From assembly GCF_009812055.1 (NCBI RefSeq), contig NZ_WQNH01000062.1, positions 1-33,183 on the forward strand: a stretch of 33,183 nt of DNA, given 5' to 3'. The notes beneath the pieces are model-generated. The model worked only from the letters and a program-made list of their open reading frames with translations, was not told where the DNA came from and did no database searches. This document shows positions 1 to 7,466 of this stretch, in pieces (positions within the stretch are counted from its first letter, which is position 1; every line of letters starts with the position of its first letter). This DNA is from Chelativorans xinjiangensis (GTDB taxonomy: Bacteria > Pseudomonadota > Alphaproteobacteria > Rhizobiales > Rhizobiaceae). The position numbers and the translations under genes were made by a program.

Positions 1-2
1 CT

Positions 3-32
3 TAACGACGTCAATAACGACGTCGTTAACGA
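3..32. repeat. Direct and palindromic repeats, possible operator
   Basis: TAACGACGTC occurs at 3-12 and again at 15-24. The second copy lies inside the perfect 14-bp palindrome TAACGACGTCGTTA (15-28), and CGTTAACG (25-32) forms another palindrome. This density of symmetry just upstream of a regulator remnant suggests an operator, but nothing shows which protein would bind it. Confidence 0.4.
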
Positions 33-65
33 CCTGAACTTACCGGTTCACACCACCTCTCATAA

Positions 66-200
66 GGCGGTCCTATTCGGCCGGTTACTGTGAACCGGGT
101 GCAGATTGCTGACATCGAAGCGGGGAGGAAGACGGGGTCTGTGCAGACGCTGCGGAAGCTGGCTGGGGCGCTTGGGGTGGCTATTGATGATTTAGTGTGA
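66..200 (+). pseudogene. XRE-family HTH regulator, 5'-truncated remnant
   Basis: The frame that ends at the TGA at 198-200 reads VNRVQIADIEAGRKTGSV followed by QTLRKLAGALGVAIDDLV. This matches the recognition helix and C-terminal half of an XRE/Cro-type helix-turn-helix domain, where the residues between NRVQIADIEAG and the LGV-DDL end are typical. The frame is closed upstream by a TAA at 63-65, so the first half of the domain (helices 1 and 2) is missing. A GTG at 90 could start a peptide of only 36 residues. The arms CCGGTTCACA (43-52) and TGTGAACCGG (89-98), and GTCCTATTC (70-78) and GAATAGGAC (199-207), are inverted repeats around it. I read it as a broken antitoxin or phage-type regulator left in an accessory region. 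Confidence 0.6.
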
Positions 201-291
201 ATAGGACAATGCTGGGCGACCACCGGTGCCCACTCTCCTCGGCCAACTGCCGCAAGGCATATCGTCCTGTACCTAATAAGCAATCTGTTCG

Positions 292-831
292 CTAGTGAAC
301 AGATTGAGCTTCTGATGCTAATCTCTCTGCGTCAATAAACGCACTCCGCGCAGCATCCAATTGAACGTGAGACTTCAGAGAGGTAAGAATCTCTGCTCTC
401 TTCTCAAGAGAAAGCTCACTGCCATATTTATTGTTCACAAACACAGCAGTCGCGAGTTTCTCTAGCTCAGAAACATTCTTACTACCAAGATTTTTCGCGA
501 CGAAAGATATCCCCGAAGCTATCTTCTCATTCGAGTTAACTTCAGAGGCAATATCGATAGCCTCATCAGAAATGCACAACATAGGGCCATAGGGATGCCG
601 GGAGACAACCTGCACTATTTCATCTGCTATTAAGCTCTGAAGATAGTCAGAGAGCTGAAACGAAAAAGGACCATGTTTGTAGAGAATGAACTTGAAATCC
701 GAAGGAACTCCAGCGAGCATTTGGCACAGATATAATGCTTTCTGGACATGCGTCTCACCACACCAGCTACCTTCATTCTTCAAGGCTTGCATGGTGAACA
801 AAACGATTGACGCCAGGCTAGGCGCGCTCAT
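292..831 (-). CDS. YwgA-like protein, partner of the HD hydrolase
   Basis: This 179-residue protein has no signal peptide or membrane segment. Residues 31-37 (KALYLCQ) and 51-57 (YKHGPFS) are the pattern seen in YwgA-type and SocA/Panacea-like proteins, whose N-terminal half is predicted to resemble a winged helix. The rest is predicted helical and charged. Its ATG overlaps the stop codon of the HD hydrolase gene (ATGA at 828-831), which implies translational coupling. In Bacillus subtilis ywgA lies beside the HD-domain gene ywfO, so the pairing is known, but to my knowledge YwgA has no settled function. Base composition is visibly AT-richer than the liu genes beyond 2250, which supports acquisition by transfer. 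The family call is by motif and context only. Confidence 0.6.
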   Translation of the reverse strand: MSAPSLASIVLFTMQALKNEGSWCGETHVQKALYLCQMLAGVPSDFKFILYKHGPFSFQLSDYLQSLIADEIVQVVSRHPYGPMLCISDEAIDIASEVNSNEKIASGISFVAKNLGSKNVSELEKLATAVFVNNKYGSELSLEKRAEILTSLKSHVQLDAARSAFIDAERLASEAQSVH

Positions 832-2141
832 GGGGCGTCTCCTTTTTGTCTAATGATCTCTTCGCGATTCGCGTTCAAAAAGCTAGTGGCCTTATCCAAA
901 ATTTCACGGTCGCAAAAAAGAAGATCAAAGGTCGCAGAGGGTATCTTAGTCAAGGTTTCAGAAAGGTTAATCGAGGATTCAATTCCACCGTTGCTTTGTA
1001 AGACAGGAAAATCCAAGGCAACACTCTTGGGCGGATATGAGTCCCGCCGTAACATGTTTGTTCCAAATTCCTTGATCAGGGCTGCATAGATCAGATCAAC
1101 AGATCGTAAGTTTATTTTCTGATCGGCTGGAGTTCTTTCATAAATTCTCTTGAAATGAAGTCGATCTACGATTCTTTTTGCATGAAGATGCCCCTTCGCC
1201 GAAGGTTCTCTGGCTGCACTTAGCAGTGCTGATATAACTTCGTTATCAGTCAAATTAATGTGATCGGCCACACATGTGGGAAAGAAACTGTCTGGAAGCC
1301 ATTCTTTCAAAAAATCTTTTAAGTGAATATCATAAGCTCTTCTGACATGATGAAAATATACCTGCTTATACATGAAATATCGTGCGAGAGACATTGCCTC
1401 AGCTGCTTCAAGTCCTCCAGATTCCACGCCAAGCCAAGGTTCTAATGATTCTCGGTCCGTTCTTGGCAATATCCTCAACGTCTGTAGCAATCGATGGTGG
1501 TCAAATCTCCCGTAAACCACGCCAGCATGATATGCATCACGTAGCAAGTAGTCGATACGATCAACTCCAAAAGCGTCCCCGACTATTATCTCTGAGAGGA
1601 GAGTCTCCCAAATCGTGAATGCAAAATCATTGGAAAAATCAGAAAGCTTTTTAGGGCCAATTGCTATCTTCGCAACATGTTCTGGTAGAATAGGAGGGAT
1701 GGACTTGGTGAAAATGTCCTTCATTTCATCTGACATTATCAGGTCGTATGTCAGGCGTTCATGATTCCAGTCTGTTGGTAGAAGCTCATGCTCGGCTGCG
1801 TGTGAGAATGGGAGGTGTCCTACATCATGGCAAAGAGCCGCCAAGCGGACCACTCTCTTCCAATATTCTAGTTGATGCTTGCCTGGCAGATGAGTCTTAA
1901 TTTCGTAATGCACGTGCGACTCAGCAGTCACTATGTCGAATACAAGACCGGCGAGGTGCATCACCCCGAGCGAGTGTTCGAAACGCCTGTGAGTAGCACC
2001 CGGAAAGATCAAAAAAGAAGTCGCTAGTTGATGAATATGCCTTAGGCGTTGGAATGGACGCGAGTCCACAACCCTGCGCTCATCGGTGTCGAGGGTGATG
2101 AATACATGGATTGGATCGCGAAATTCGTGATTGTGTTTCAC
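828..2141 (-). CDS. HD-domain phosphohydrolase, SAMHD1/YwfO type
   Basis: This 437-residue protein carries the full metal-binding set of the SAMHD1/dGTPase-like branch: H51 and H56 in THRRFEHSLG, the HD pair at 105-106 in LCHDVGHLPFSH, and D194 in FGVDRIDYLLRD. The GRFD signature at 211-214 also occurs in this branch. Relatives are dNTP triphosphohydrolases or cyclic- and oligonucleotide-active enzymes, so nucleotide hydrolysis in the cytoplasm is likely; the substrate cannot be read from sequence. The start is a GTG at 2139-2141 with a weak GGAAG upstream; no ATG precedes the conserved region. It is the first gene of a two-gene operon with the YwgA-like protein. AT-rich base use and a place beside a regulator remnant point to an island. 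A defence role is a hypothesis. Confidence 0.85.
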   Translation of the reverse strand: MKHNHEFRDPIHVFITLDTDERRVVDSRPFQRLRHIHQLATSFLIFPGATHRRFEHSLGVMHLAGLVFDIVTAESHVHYEIKTHLPGKHQLEYWKRVVRLAALCHDVGHLPFSHAAEHELLPTDWNHERLTYDLIMSDEMKDIFTKSIPPILPEHVAKIAIGPKKLSDFSNDFAFTIWETLLSEIIVGDAFGVDRIDYLLRDAYHAGVVYGRFDHHRLLQTLRILPRTDRESLEPWLGVESGGLEAAEAMSLARYFMYKQVYFHHVRRAYDIHLKDFLKEWLPDSFFPTCVADHINLTDNEVISALLSAAREPSAKGHLHAKRIVDRLHFKRIYERTPADQKINLRSVDLIYAALIKEFGTNMLRRDSYPPKSVALDFPVLQSNGGIESSINLSETLTKIPSATFDLLFCDREILDKATSFLNANREEIIRQKGDAP

Positions 2142-2218
2142 GCTTCCACTTCAGCCAAAGTTTGATTTATGCCGCCAACTTGCGTTCGTGACGCGTGGAT
2201 CGTCAAGCTGAACATATA

Positions 2219-2233
2219 GAACATACAGAGAAC
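2219..2233. promoter_or_regulatory. Candidate LexA (SOS) box upstream of the HD operon
   Basis: GAACATACAGAGAAC fits the direct-repeat LexA box of alphaproteobacteria (GAAC-N7-GAAC). A third GAAC lies at 2210-2213, five bases before the first. The site is about 78 bases upstream of the GTG of the HD hydrolase gene and lies between that gene and the unrelated mccB gene, which ends at 2248. Position and spacing fit a repressor site; binding is not shown. Confidence 0.4.
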
Positions 2234-2247
2234 ATTCTGTCTACCCC

Positions 2248-3855
2248 TCACATCCGAAACACCCCAAACCGCGTCTCCTCCACCTCCGCATTCAACGCCG
2301 CACTCAGGCTCAACCCCAACACCTCCCGCGTCTTCGCCGGATTGACAATCCCATCGTCCCACAGCCGCGCCGATGAATACAGCGGGTGCCCCTCGCGCTC
2401 GTATTTCTCCAGGATCGGCGCCCTGAACGCGGCTTCCTCCTCCTCGCTCCACGTCCCGCCCTTGCGCTCGATGCCCTCGCGCTTGACGATGGCGAGCACC
2501 GTTGCCGCCTGTTCGCCGCCCATCACGGAGATGCGCGCGTTGGGCCACATCCACAGGAAGCGGGGGGAGAAGGCGCGGCCGCACATGCCGTAGTTGCCGG
2601 CGCCGAAGGAGCCGCCGATGATGGCCGTGACCTTGGGGACGCGGGCGGTGGCGACGGCGGTGACGAGCTTGGCGCCGTCGCGGGCGATGCCGCCGGCCTC
2701 GTATTTCCTGCCGACCATGAAGCCGGTGATGTTCTGCAGGAAGACGAGGGGGATCTTGCGCTGGCAGCAGAGCTCGATGAAGTGGGCGCCCTTGAGGGCG
2801 GATTCGGAGAAGAGGACGCCGTTGTTGGCGAGGATGCCGACGGGGATGCCGTAGAGGCGGGCAAAGCCGGTGATGAGCGTGGTGCCGTAGTTCTGCTTGA
2901 ACTCGTCGAACTGCGAGCCGTCGACCAGGCGGGCGATGACCTCGCGCACGTCGTAGGGCTGGCGGGTGTCTTCCGGGATGAGGCCGTAGATCTCGGCCGG
3001 GTCGTAGAGGGGTGGGGCGGGGGGCTGGAGGTCTAGGGCTATGGTCTTCGTGCGGTTGAGGTTCTTGACGATGCGGCGGACGATCGCGAGGGCGTGCTCG
3101 TCGTTCAGCGCGTAGTGGTCGGCGACGCCGGAGAGGCGGGTGTGGACCTCGGCGCCGCCGAGCTCCTCCGCCGTGACCACCTCGCCGGTGGCGGCCTTCA
3201 CCAGCGGCGGGCCGCCGAGGAAGATGGTCGCCTGGCCCTTGACCATGACGGTCTCGTCGGACATCGCCGGCACATAGGCGCCGCCCGCCGTGGACGAACC
3301 CATGACGCAGGCGATCTGCGGGATGCCTTTGGCCGACATGTTGGCCTGGTTATAGAAGATGCGGCCGAAATGCTCACGGTCGGGGAAGACCTCGTCCTGG
3401 TTGGGCAGGTTGGCGCCGCCCGAATCGACCAGGTAGATGCACGGCAGGTTGTTTTCGAGCGCGATCTCCTGGGCGCGCAGGTGCTTTTTCACCGTCAGCG
3501 GATAGTAGGTGCCGCCCTTCACCGTGGCGTCGTTGACGACGATGACGCATTCGCGGCCTTCGACGCGGCCGATGCCGGCGATGAGGCCGGCAGAGGCGAT
3601 GTCGCCCTCGTACATGCCCCAGGCGGCGAACTGGCCGATCTCCAGGAAGGGGGCGCCGACGTCGAGGAGGCGGGCGAGGCGCTCGCGCGGGAGGAGCTTG
3701 CCGCGGGCGGTGTGGCGCTCGCGCGCCTCCTTCGAGCCGCCGCGCTCGATCGTTGCGGCTTTCTCGGCCATCTCGGCGACCAGCGCCTTCATGCGCGCGG
3801 CGTTCGACTTGAAGGCGTCGGAGGCGGGGGAGAGCTGGGATTTTATGACGGCCAT
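2248..3855 (-). CDS. mccB: Methylcrotonoyl-CoA carboxylase, beta subunit
   Basis: This 535-residue carboxyltransferase subunit would move the carboxyl group from biotin to 3-methylcrotonyl-CoA in leucine breakdown. It shows the two crotonase-like halves of the family: [19 protein letters not shown] at about 114-132 and [15 protein letters not shown] at 186-200 in the N half, and [19 protein letters not shown] in the C half, with the paired Gly-rich oxyanion segments. Length matches MccB/LiuB. The ATG at 3855 has AGGAAG just upstream. It follows the isovaleryl-CoA dehydrogenase gene by about 60 bases on the same strand, which separates it from propionyl-CoA carboxylase beta. The biotin-carrying alpha subunit should normally follow, but the AT-rich island begins within about 100 bases of the stop. 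Confidence 0.92.
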   Translation of the reverse strand: MAVIKSQLSPASDAFKSNAARMKALVAEMAEKAATIERGGSKEARERHTARGKLLPRERLARLLDVGAPFLEIGQFAAWGMYEGDIASAGLIAGIGRVEGRECVIVVNDATVKGGTYYPLTVKKHLRAQEIALENNLPCIYLVDSGGANLPNQDEVFPDREHFGRIFYNQANMSAKGIPQIACVMGSSTAGGAYVPAMSDETVMVKGQATIFLGGPPLVKAATGEVVTAEELGGAEVHTRLSGVADHYALNDEHALAIVRRIVKNLNRTKTIALDLQPPAPPLYDPAEIYGLIPEDTRQPYDVREVIARLVDGSQFDEFKQNYGTTLITGFARLYGIPVGILANNGVLFSESALKGAHFIELCCQRKIPLVFLQNITGFMVGRKYEAGGIARDGAKLVTAVATARVPKVTAIIGGSFGAGNYGMCGRAFSPRFLWMWPNARISVMGGEQAATVLAIVKREGIERKGGTWSEEEEAAFRAPILEKYEREGHPLYSSARLWDDGIVNPAKTREVLGLSLSAALNAEVEETRFGVFRM

Positions 3856-3915
3856 GGCTTCCTGTGCTCGGCGGTGGGCGGCGGGACTAATGCATAGGCC
3901 ATTTCGCGCCCCGGA

Positions 3916-5079
3916 TCAGCCCGCTTCTCCGACGATTTCCCGGCCGATCAGCCAGCGGCGGATCTCGGACGTGCCGGCGCCGATCTCGTAGAGCTTGGCG
4001 TCGCGCAGCAGGCGGCCGGTGGGGAACTCGTTGACGTAGCCGTTGCCGCCGAGGAGCTGGATGGCATCGAGCGCCGTCTGGGTGGCTTTTTCCGCGGCAA
4101 AGAGGATGCAGCCGGCGGCGTCCTTGCGGGTGGTCTCGCCGCGGTCGCAGGCGGCCGCCACGGCGTAGACATAGGCTCTCGACGCGTTGAGCGCCGTGTA
4201 CATGTCGGCAAGCTTGCCCTGGACGAGCTGGAACGCGCCGACCGGCCGGCCGAACTGCTTGCGCTCCTTCACGTACGGCACGGCAACGTCGAGTGCGGCG
4301 GCCATGATGCCGAGCGGGCCGGCGGCGAGCACCACGCGCTCGTAGTCGAGGCCGGACATCAGGACCTCGACGCCGCGGCCCTCCTCGCCGAGCACGTTGT
4401 CGAACGGCACCTCGACATTGTCGAAGACGAGCTCGCCCGTGTTGGAGCCGCGCATGCCGAGCTTGTCGAGCTTCTGGGCGACGGAAAAGCCGGGCATCCC
4501 GCTTGTCACGATGAAGGCGGTGATGCCGCGGCCGTCTTCCTGCGGGTCCGTCCTGGCGTAGACGACCAGCGTGCCGGCTTCGGGCCCGTTGGTGATCCAC
4601 ATCTTCGAGCCGTTGACGATGAAGCGGTCGTTCTTCTTCTTCGCCTTCAGGCGCATGGACAGGACGTCCGAGCCCGCCCCCGTCTCCGACATGGCGAGCG
4701 CGCCGACGGTCTTTCCGGTGCACAGGGGCGGCAGGTATTTGGCCTTCTGCTGCGGCGTGCCCCAGCGGCGGATCTGGTTGACGCAGAGATTGGAGTGGGC
4801 GCCGTAGGAAAGGCCGACGGAGGCGGAAGCTCTGGAGATCTCCTCCATCGCCACCACATGGGCGAGATAGCCGAGGCCCGAGCCGCCATGCTCGGGCTCG
4901 ACGGTGACGCCGAGGAGGCCAAGCGCCCCCATCTGCGCCCACAGATGGGCGGGGAACGCGTTGCTCTCGTCTATTTCCGCCGCCAGCGGGGCGATCTTCT
5001 CCTTTGCGAAGCGGTGCACCATGTCGCGCAGGGCCTCGATCTCCTCACCGAGGCCGAAGGAAAGTGTCTGCGTGAACAT
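3916..5079 (-). CDS. ivd: Isovaleryl-CoA dehydrogenase
   Basis: This 387-residue FAD enzyme would oxidise isovaleryl-CoA to 3-methylcrotonyl-CoA, feeding the carboxylase encoded next. The acyl-CoA dehydrogenase fold is complete: N-terminal helices, the FAD-binding segment [17 protein letters not shown], and a C-terminal helical domain ending in [19 protein letters not shown]. The segment [15 protein letters not shown] (Glu near residue 247) matches the unusual catalytic-base position of isovaleryl-CoA dehydrogenases, since most relatives carry the Glu near the C-terminus. A longer frame reaches 5115, but the ATG at 5079 has GGGAGGA eight bases upstream, and this start removes an overlap with the TetR gene, leaving a 16-base gap. 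Confidence 0.93.
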   Translation of the reverse strand: MFTQTLSFGLGEEIEALRDMVHRFAKEKIAPLAAEIDESNAFPAHLWAQMGALGLLGVTVEPEHGGSGLGYLAHVVAMEEISRASASVGLSYGAHSNLCVNQIRRWGTPQQKAKYLPPLCTGKTVGALAMSETGAGSDVLSMRLKAKKKNDRFIVNGSKMWITNGPEAGTLVVYARTDPQEDGRGITAFIVTSGMPGFSVAQKLDKLGMRGSNTGELVFDNVEVPFDNVLGEEGRGVEVLMSGLDYERVVLAAGPLGIMAAALDVAVPYVKERKQFGRPVGAFQLVQGKLADMYTALNASRAYVYAVAAACDRGETTRKDAAGCILFAAEKATQTALDAIQLLGGNGYVNEFPTGRLLRDAKLYEIGAGTSEIRRWLIGREIVGEAG

Positions 5080-5095
5080 TGTAAAGGTCCTCCCG

Positions 5096-5692
5096 TCAGG
5101 CTGGGGCGCCGACAAGGCGCAGGGTCATGGTGTGATAGGTATCGGCCACTTCCTCGACGGAAAGGCGCTCCCCCGGCCGGAACCAGACGATGACGCCGGT
5201 GATCATCTGGATGATCGCCATCGCCGTCAGCGCCGTATCGTCGATGTGGAAGGTGCCGGCGTCGGCGCCTGAGCGCAGGATCTGCCGCAGCTCCTTCTCG
5301 TAGGCGCCGCGCAGGCGCAGGATATGCGTGAGCCGCTCGTGCGACAGGCTTCTGAGCTCCATGTTGCTGACATGGGTGGAGTGCCGCCGCGCCACGTGGA
5401 AGCGGATGTGGTTTTCGACGAATGCGGAAAGCAGCGCGGCGGCATTGCCGGAGGCAGGCCGCGCCGCCTCCCACGAGGCGATGAGCCCCTCCATATGCGC
5501 GCGCATGAGGGTGTAGAGCAGGTCTTCCTTGGTGGGGAAATAGCGGTAGAGGGCGGCCGCCTGCACGCCCACCTCCCCGGCGAGCTGGCGCATCGACACC
5601 GCCTCGAAGCCGTGCCGCGCCATGAGCCGCAAGGCCGCCGCGCGTATGGCGGCCTCGGTCTTCTCCCCGTCGGAACCCGCGGTGCGCGCCAT
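5096..5692 (-). CDS. TetR-family regulator of the leucine-catabolism operon
   Basis: This 198-residue protein has an N-terminal TetR helix-turn-helix (about 13-60, with [20 protein letters not shown] as recognition region) and a C-terminal ligand-binding half. It is the first gene of the operon with isovaleryl-CoA dehydrogenase and mccB, as with LiuQ-type repressors, so it probably represses leucine/isovalerate degradation and is released by an acyl-CoA; the ligand is inferred. The ATG at 5692 has GGAGGA nine bases upstream. A long imperfect palindrome at 5716-5737 lies directly upstream and is the likely autoregulatory operator. Confidence 0.88.
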   Translation of the reverse strand: MARTAGSDGEKTEAAIRAAALRLMARHGFEAVSMRQLAGEVGVQAAALYRYFPTKEDLLYTLMRAHMEGLIASWEAARPASGNAAALLSAFVENHIRFHVARRHSTHVSNMELRSLSHERLTHILRLRGAYEKELRQILRSGADAGTFHIDDTALTAMAIIQMITGVIVWFRPGERLSVEEVADTYHTMTLRLVGAPA

Positions 5693-5715
5693 GGCCGATG
5701 CTCCTCCGCTTTAAT

Positions 5716-5737
5716 TAATAGAACGTACGTTTAATTA
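5716..5737. promoter_or_regulatory. Probable TetR operator
   Basis: The perfect palindrome AACGTACGTT (5722-5731) is flanked by further complementary bases, TAAT at 5716-5719 against ATTA at 5734-5737, giving an imperfect 22-bp dyad with 18 of 22 positions paired. It lies about 24 bases upstream of the TetR start codon and is AT-rich against a GC-rich background, as expected for a repressor site over the promoter. Confidence 0.7.
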
Positions 5738-5838
5738 TGGCAAGGCGGCGCTTGGCACACCTCGCCTCGCAGCTCGGGAACCACATGGCATCGACGGCAT
5801 TTCCCCTCGGGTTCAACAGGAAGAAAGGGGAGATCGCC

Positions 5839-6105
5839 ATGGCCCTGACCAGGGAAGGGGTGCACCGGATTCTGGGACCGGTGGACAGTGCGTTTCTGGC
5901 CGAGCTTGCAGCCACCGGCGCCAGCGAGCGCGAACTGGCCGAGGCGCATGCCTGGGTCATGAACGACGAGGCGCTGGTGAACGATTTCCGCCCCATGCCC
6001 AAGGGCAAGGCGGCGGAGCTGGTGGAGATCCTGCATCGCCAGTTCGGCCCGGGTGGCGAGGAGGATAGGGATTTGGCGGTGGGGAGGAAGAGTGAGGAAG
6101 AGTGA
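5839..6105 (+). CDS. Small conserved hypothetical protein
   Basis: I do not recognise a named family. The frame is open from 5737, but the ATG at 5839 has AAGAAAGGGGAG just upstream, giving 88 residues beginning MALTREGVHRILGPVDSAF. The body is acidic and helical (FLAELAATGASERELAEAHAW and a KGKAAELVEIL helix), looks like a folded small soluble protein, and has alphaproteobacterial codon use. The last codons (GRKSEEE and stop) lie inside the GAGGAAGAGTGAG repeat that also forms the end of the facing aminotransferase gene, so the C-terminus has been altered by the repeat. Confidence 0.6.
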   Translation: MALTREGVHRILGPVDSAFLAELAATGASERELAEAHAWVMNDEALVNDFRPMPKGKAAELVEILHRQFGPGGEEDRDLAVGRKSEEE

Positions 6106-6227
6106 GGAAGAGTGAGTAGTGAATAGTGAATAGTGAATAATAAATAGTGAATGGAAAGGCGATACGCTTTATATCACTACTCACTACTCACTACTCACTA
6201 CTCACTACTCACTACTCACTCTTCCTC
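6104..6227. repeat. Inverted arrays of a heptamer repeat between convergent genes
   Basis: A perfect 19-bp inverted repeat (6104-6122 and 6209-6227) encloses a left array of AGTGAAT-type units (about 6111-6154) and a right array of six CACTACT units (6175-6216). Both gene ends lie inside it, and the facing proteins end in RKSEEE and RKSE. Transcripts from either side would fold into a long stem, so the element may act as a bidirectional terminator. A related element occurs at 16781-16921. Confidence 0.85.
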
Positions 6228-7327
6228 GCCCTCTCCAGCGCGCCGGCCAGTTCCGCCTCGAAGACGGCGATCTCGGCCTCCGGCCCGACGCTCACGCGGA
6301 TGCAGCGGTCGAGGCCGGGCGCCATGGGTTTGCGCACGAAGACGTCGCGCGCGCCGAGCGCTTCGAGCACCCGCATGGCAAAGGCGCCGTCGCCGCCGCA
6401 GTCGATGGTGACGAAGTTGGTCGCCGAGGGGAGGGCGGCAAGCCCGTGCGCCTCGGCGATCGCCGTCAGGCGCTGCCGGCAGGCGTCGACGGCCTCGATC
6501 ACCCATTCAAGATGCGCCCGGTCGTTGAGCGCGGCAAGAGCGGCCGCCTGCGTCATGCGCGTCATGCCGAAATGGTTGCGCACCTTGTCGAAGGCGCGGA
6601 TCGCTTCCGCCTCGCCGATCGCATAGCCGCATCTGAGCCCCGCCAGCCCGTAGGCCTTGGAGAAGGTGCGCATGCGCAGGACGTTGGGCCGCTGGGGCTC
6701 GAGCGGCGGCAGGGCGGAGGCCGGCGCGGTCTCGCAATAGGCCTCGTCGAGCACCAGCATGGCGGTCTCGGGCAGCGCTGCGATGAAGCGGGCGATCTCG
6801 TCCGCCTCCCACCAGGTGCCCATGGGATTGTCCGGGTTGGAGAGGTAGACGATGCGCGCCTTCTCGCGCCGCACGGCCTCAAGCAGCCCGTTGAGGCTCT
6901 CCCGGTCCCTCTCGTAGGGCACGGTGACGAGCCGCGCGCCGAAGCCCGCCACGTGATAGTTGAAGGTGGGGTAGGCGCCGAGCGAGGTGACGACGGGCGT
7001 GCCCGGCTCCGCATATTGCCGCACGATGAGGCCGAGCAGCCCGTCGATGCCTTCGCCGACGACGATGTTTTCCGGCGCCACGCCGTGAAGGGCGGCGAGC
7101 GTGTGCCTGAGGTCGTGGCTCTCCGGGTCTCCGTATTTCCACATCTCGGGCGCGGCCGCCCGCATCGCCTCGACCACCCTCGGTGAGGGGCCGAAGCCGT
7201 TCTCGTTGGCGCCGAGCCGGGCGCGGAAGGGCCGCCCGCGATTGCGCTCCTGCGTTTCCGGGCCGACGAAGGGCACGGTCGCGGGAAGGCTGTCGACAAG
7301 CGGGGTGAGGGGAGGGCGCTGGGGCAT
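6212..7327 (-). CDS. hisC: HisC-like PLP-dependent aminotransferase
   Basis: This 371-residue fold-type I aminotransferase resembles histidinol-phosphate aminotransferases. Visible landmarks are LGANENGFGPSP (38-49), the SNPDNPMG cofactor loop (163-170), LVLDEAY (191-197), and TFSKAYGLAG with the pyridoxal-phosphate lysine K224, followed by GLRCGY. The Arg region near VRKPMAPGLDRCIRVSVG binds the substrate carboxylate or phosphate. No other his or aromatic genes lie nearby, so the substrate could be histidinol phosphate or an aromatic amino acid. Start ATG at 7327. The final codons and stop fall in the heptamer-repeat element. Confidence 0.85.
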   Translation of the reverse strand: MPQRPPLTPLVDSLPATVPFVGPETQERNRGRPFRARLGANENGFGPSPRVVEAMRAAAPEMWKYGDPESHDLRHTLAALHGVAPENIVVGEGIDGLLGLIVRQYAEPGTPVVTSLGAYPTFNYHVAGFGARLVTVPYERDRESLNGLLEAVRREKARIVYLSNPDNPMGTWWEADEIARFIAALPETAMLVLDEAYCETAPASALPPLEPQRPNVLRMRTFSKAYGLAGLRCGYAIGEAEAIRAFDKVRNHFGMTRMTQAAALAALNDRAHLEWVIEAVDACRQRLTAIAEAHGLAALPSATNFVTIDCGGDGAFAMRVLEALGARDVFVRKPMAPGLDRCIRVSVGPEAEIAVFEAELAGALERARKSE

Positions 7328-7427
7328 GGGCGTTTCGGCTTTTGAAGGTGTCGTCGGTCTTCTTTAAGGCCGCGGGCGCCTGGTGCAAAGTGGGTGGGTG
7401 TGGCGGGGTGGGGTGTTGCTTACTTGG

Positions 7428-7442
7428 AAGGGATGGAGATGC
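7428..7442. repeat. Left copy of a 15-bp inverted repeat flanking the recombinase gene
   Basis: AAGGGATGGAGATGC here is the exact reverse complement of GCATCTCCATCCCTT at 8505-8519. The pair brackets the tyrosine recombinase gene, 25 bases beyond its stop and about 79 bases before its start. Recombination between such sites would invert the gene, but no core or arm-site structure is established. Confidence 0.6.
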
Positions 7443-7466
7443 CGGCGCCCCCAAAAGACACCCGCC

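Noticed and set aside
26-283. 85-codon minus-strand frame at the window start
   Set aside because: It is antisense to the XRE remnant, which gives a far better protein match.
6104-6227. Short tandem repeats as a CRISPR array
   Set aside because: Units are seven bases with no spacers and no cas genes are near.
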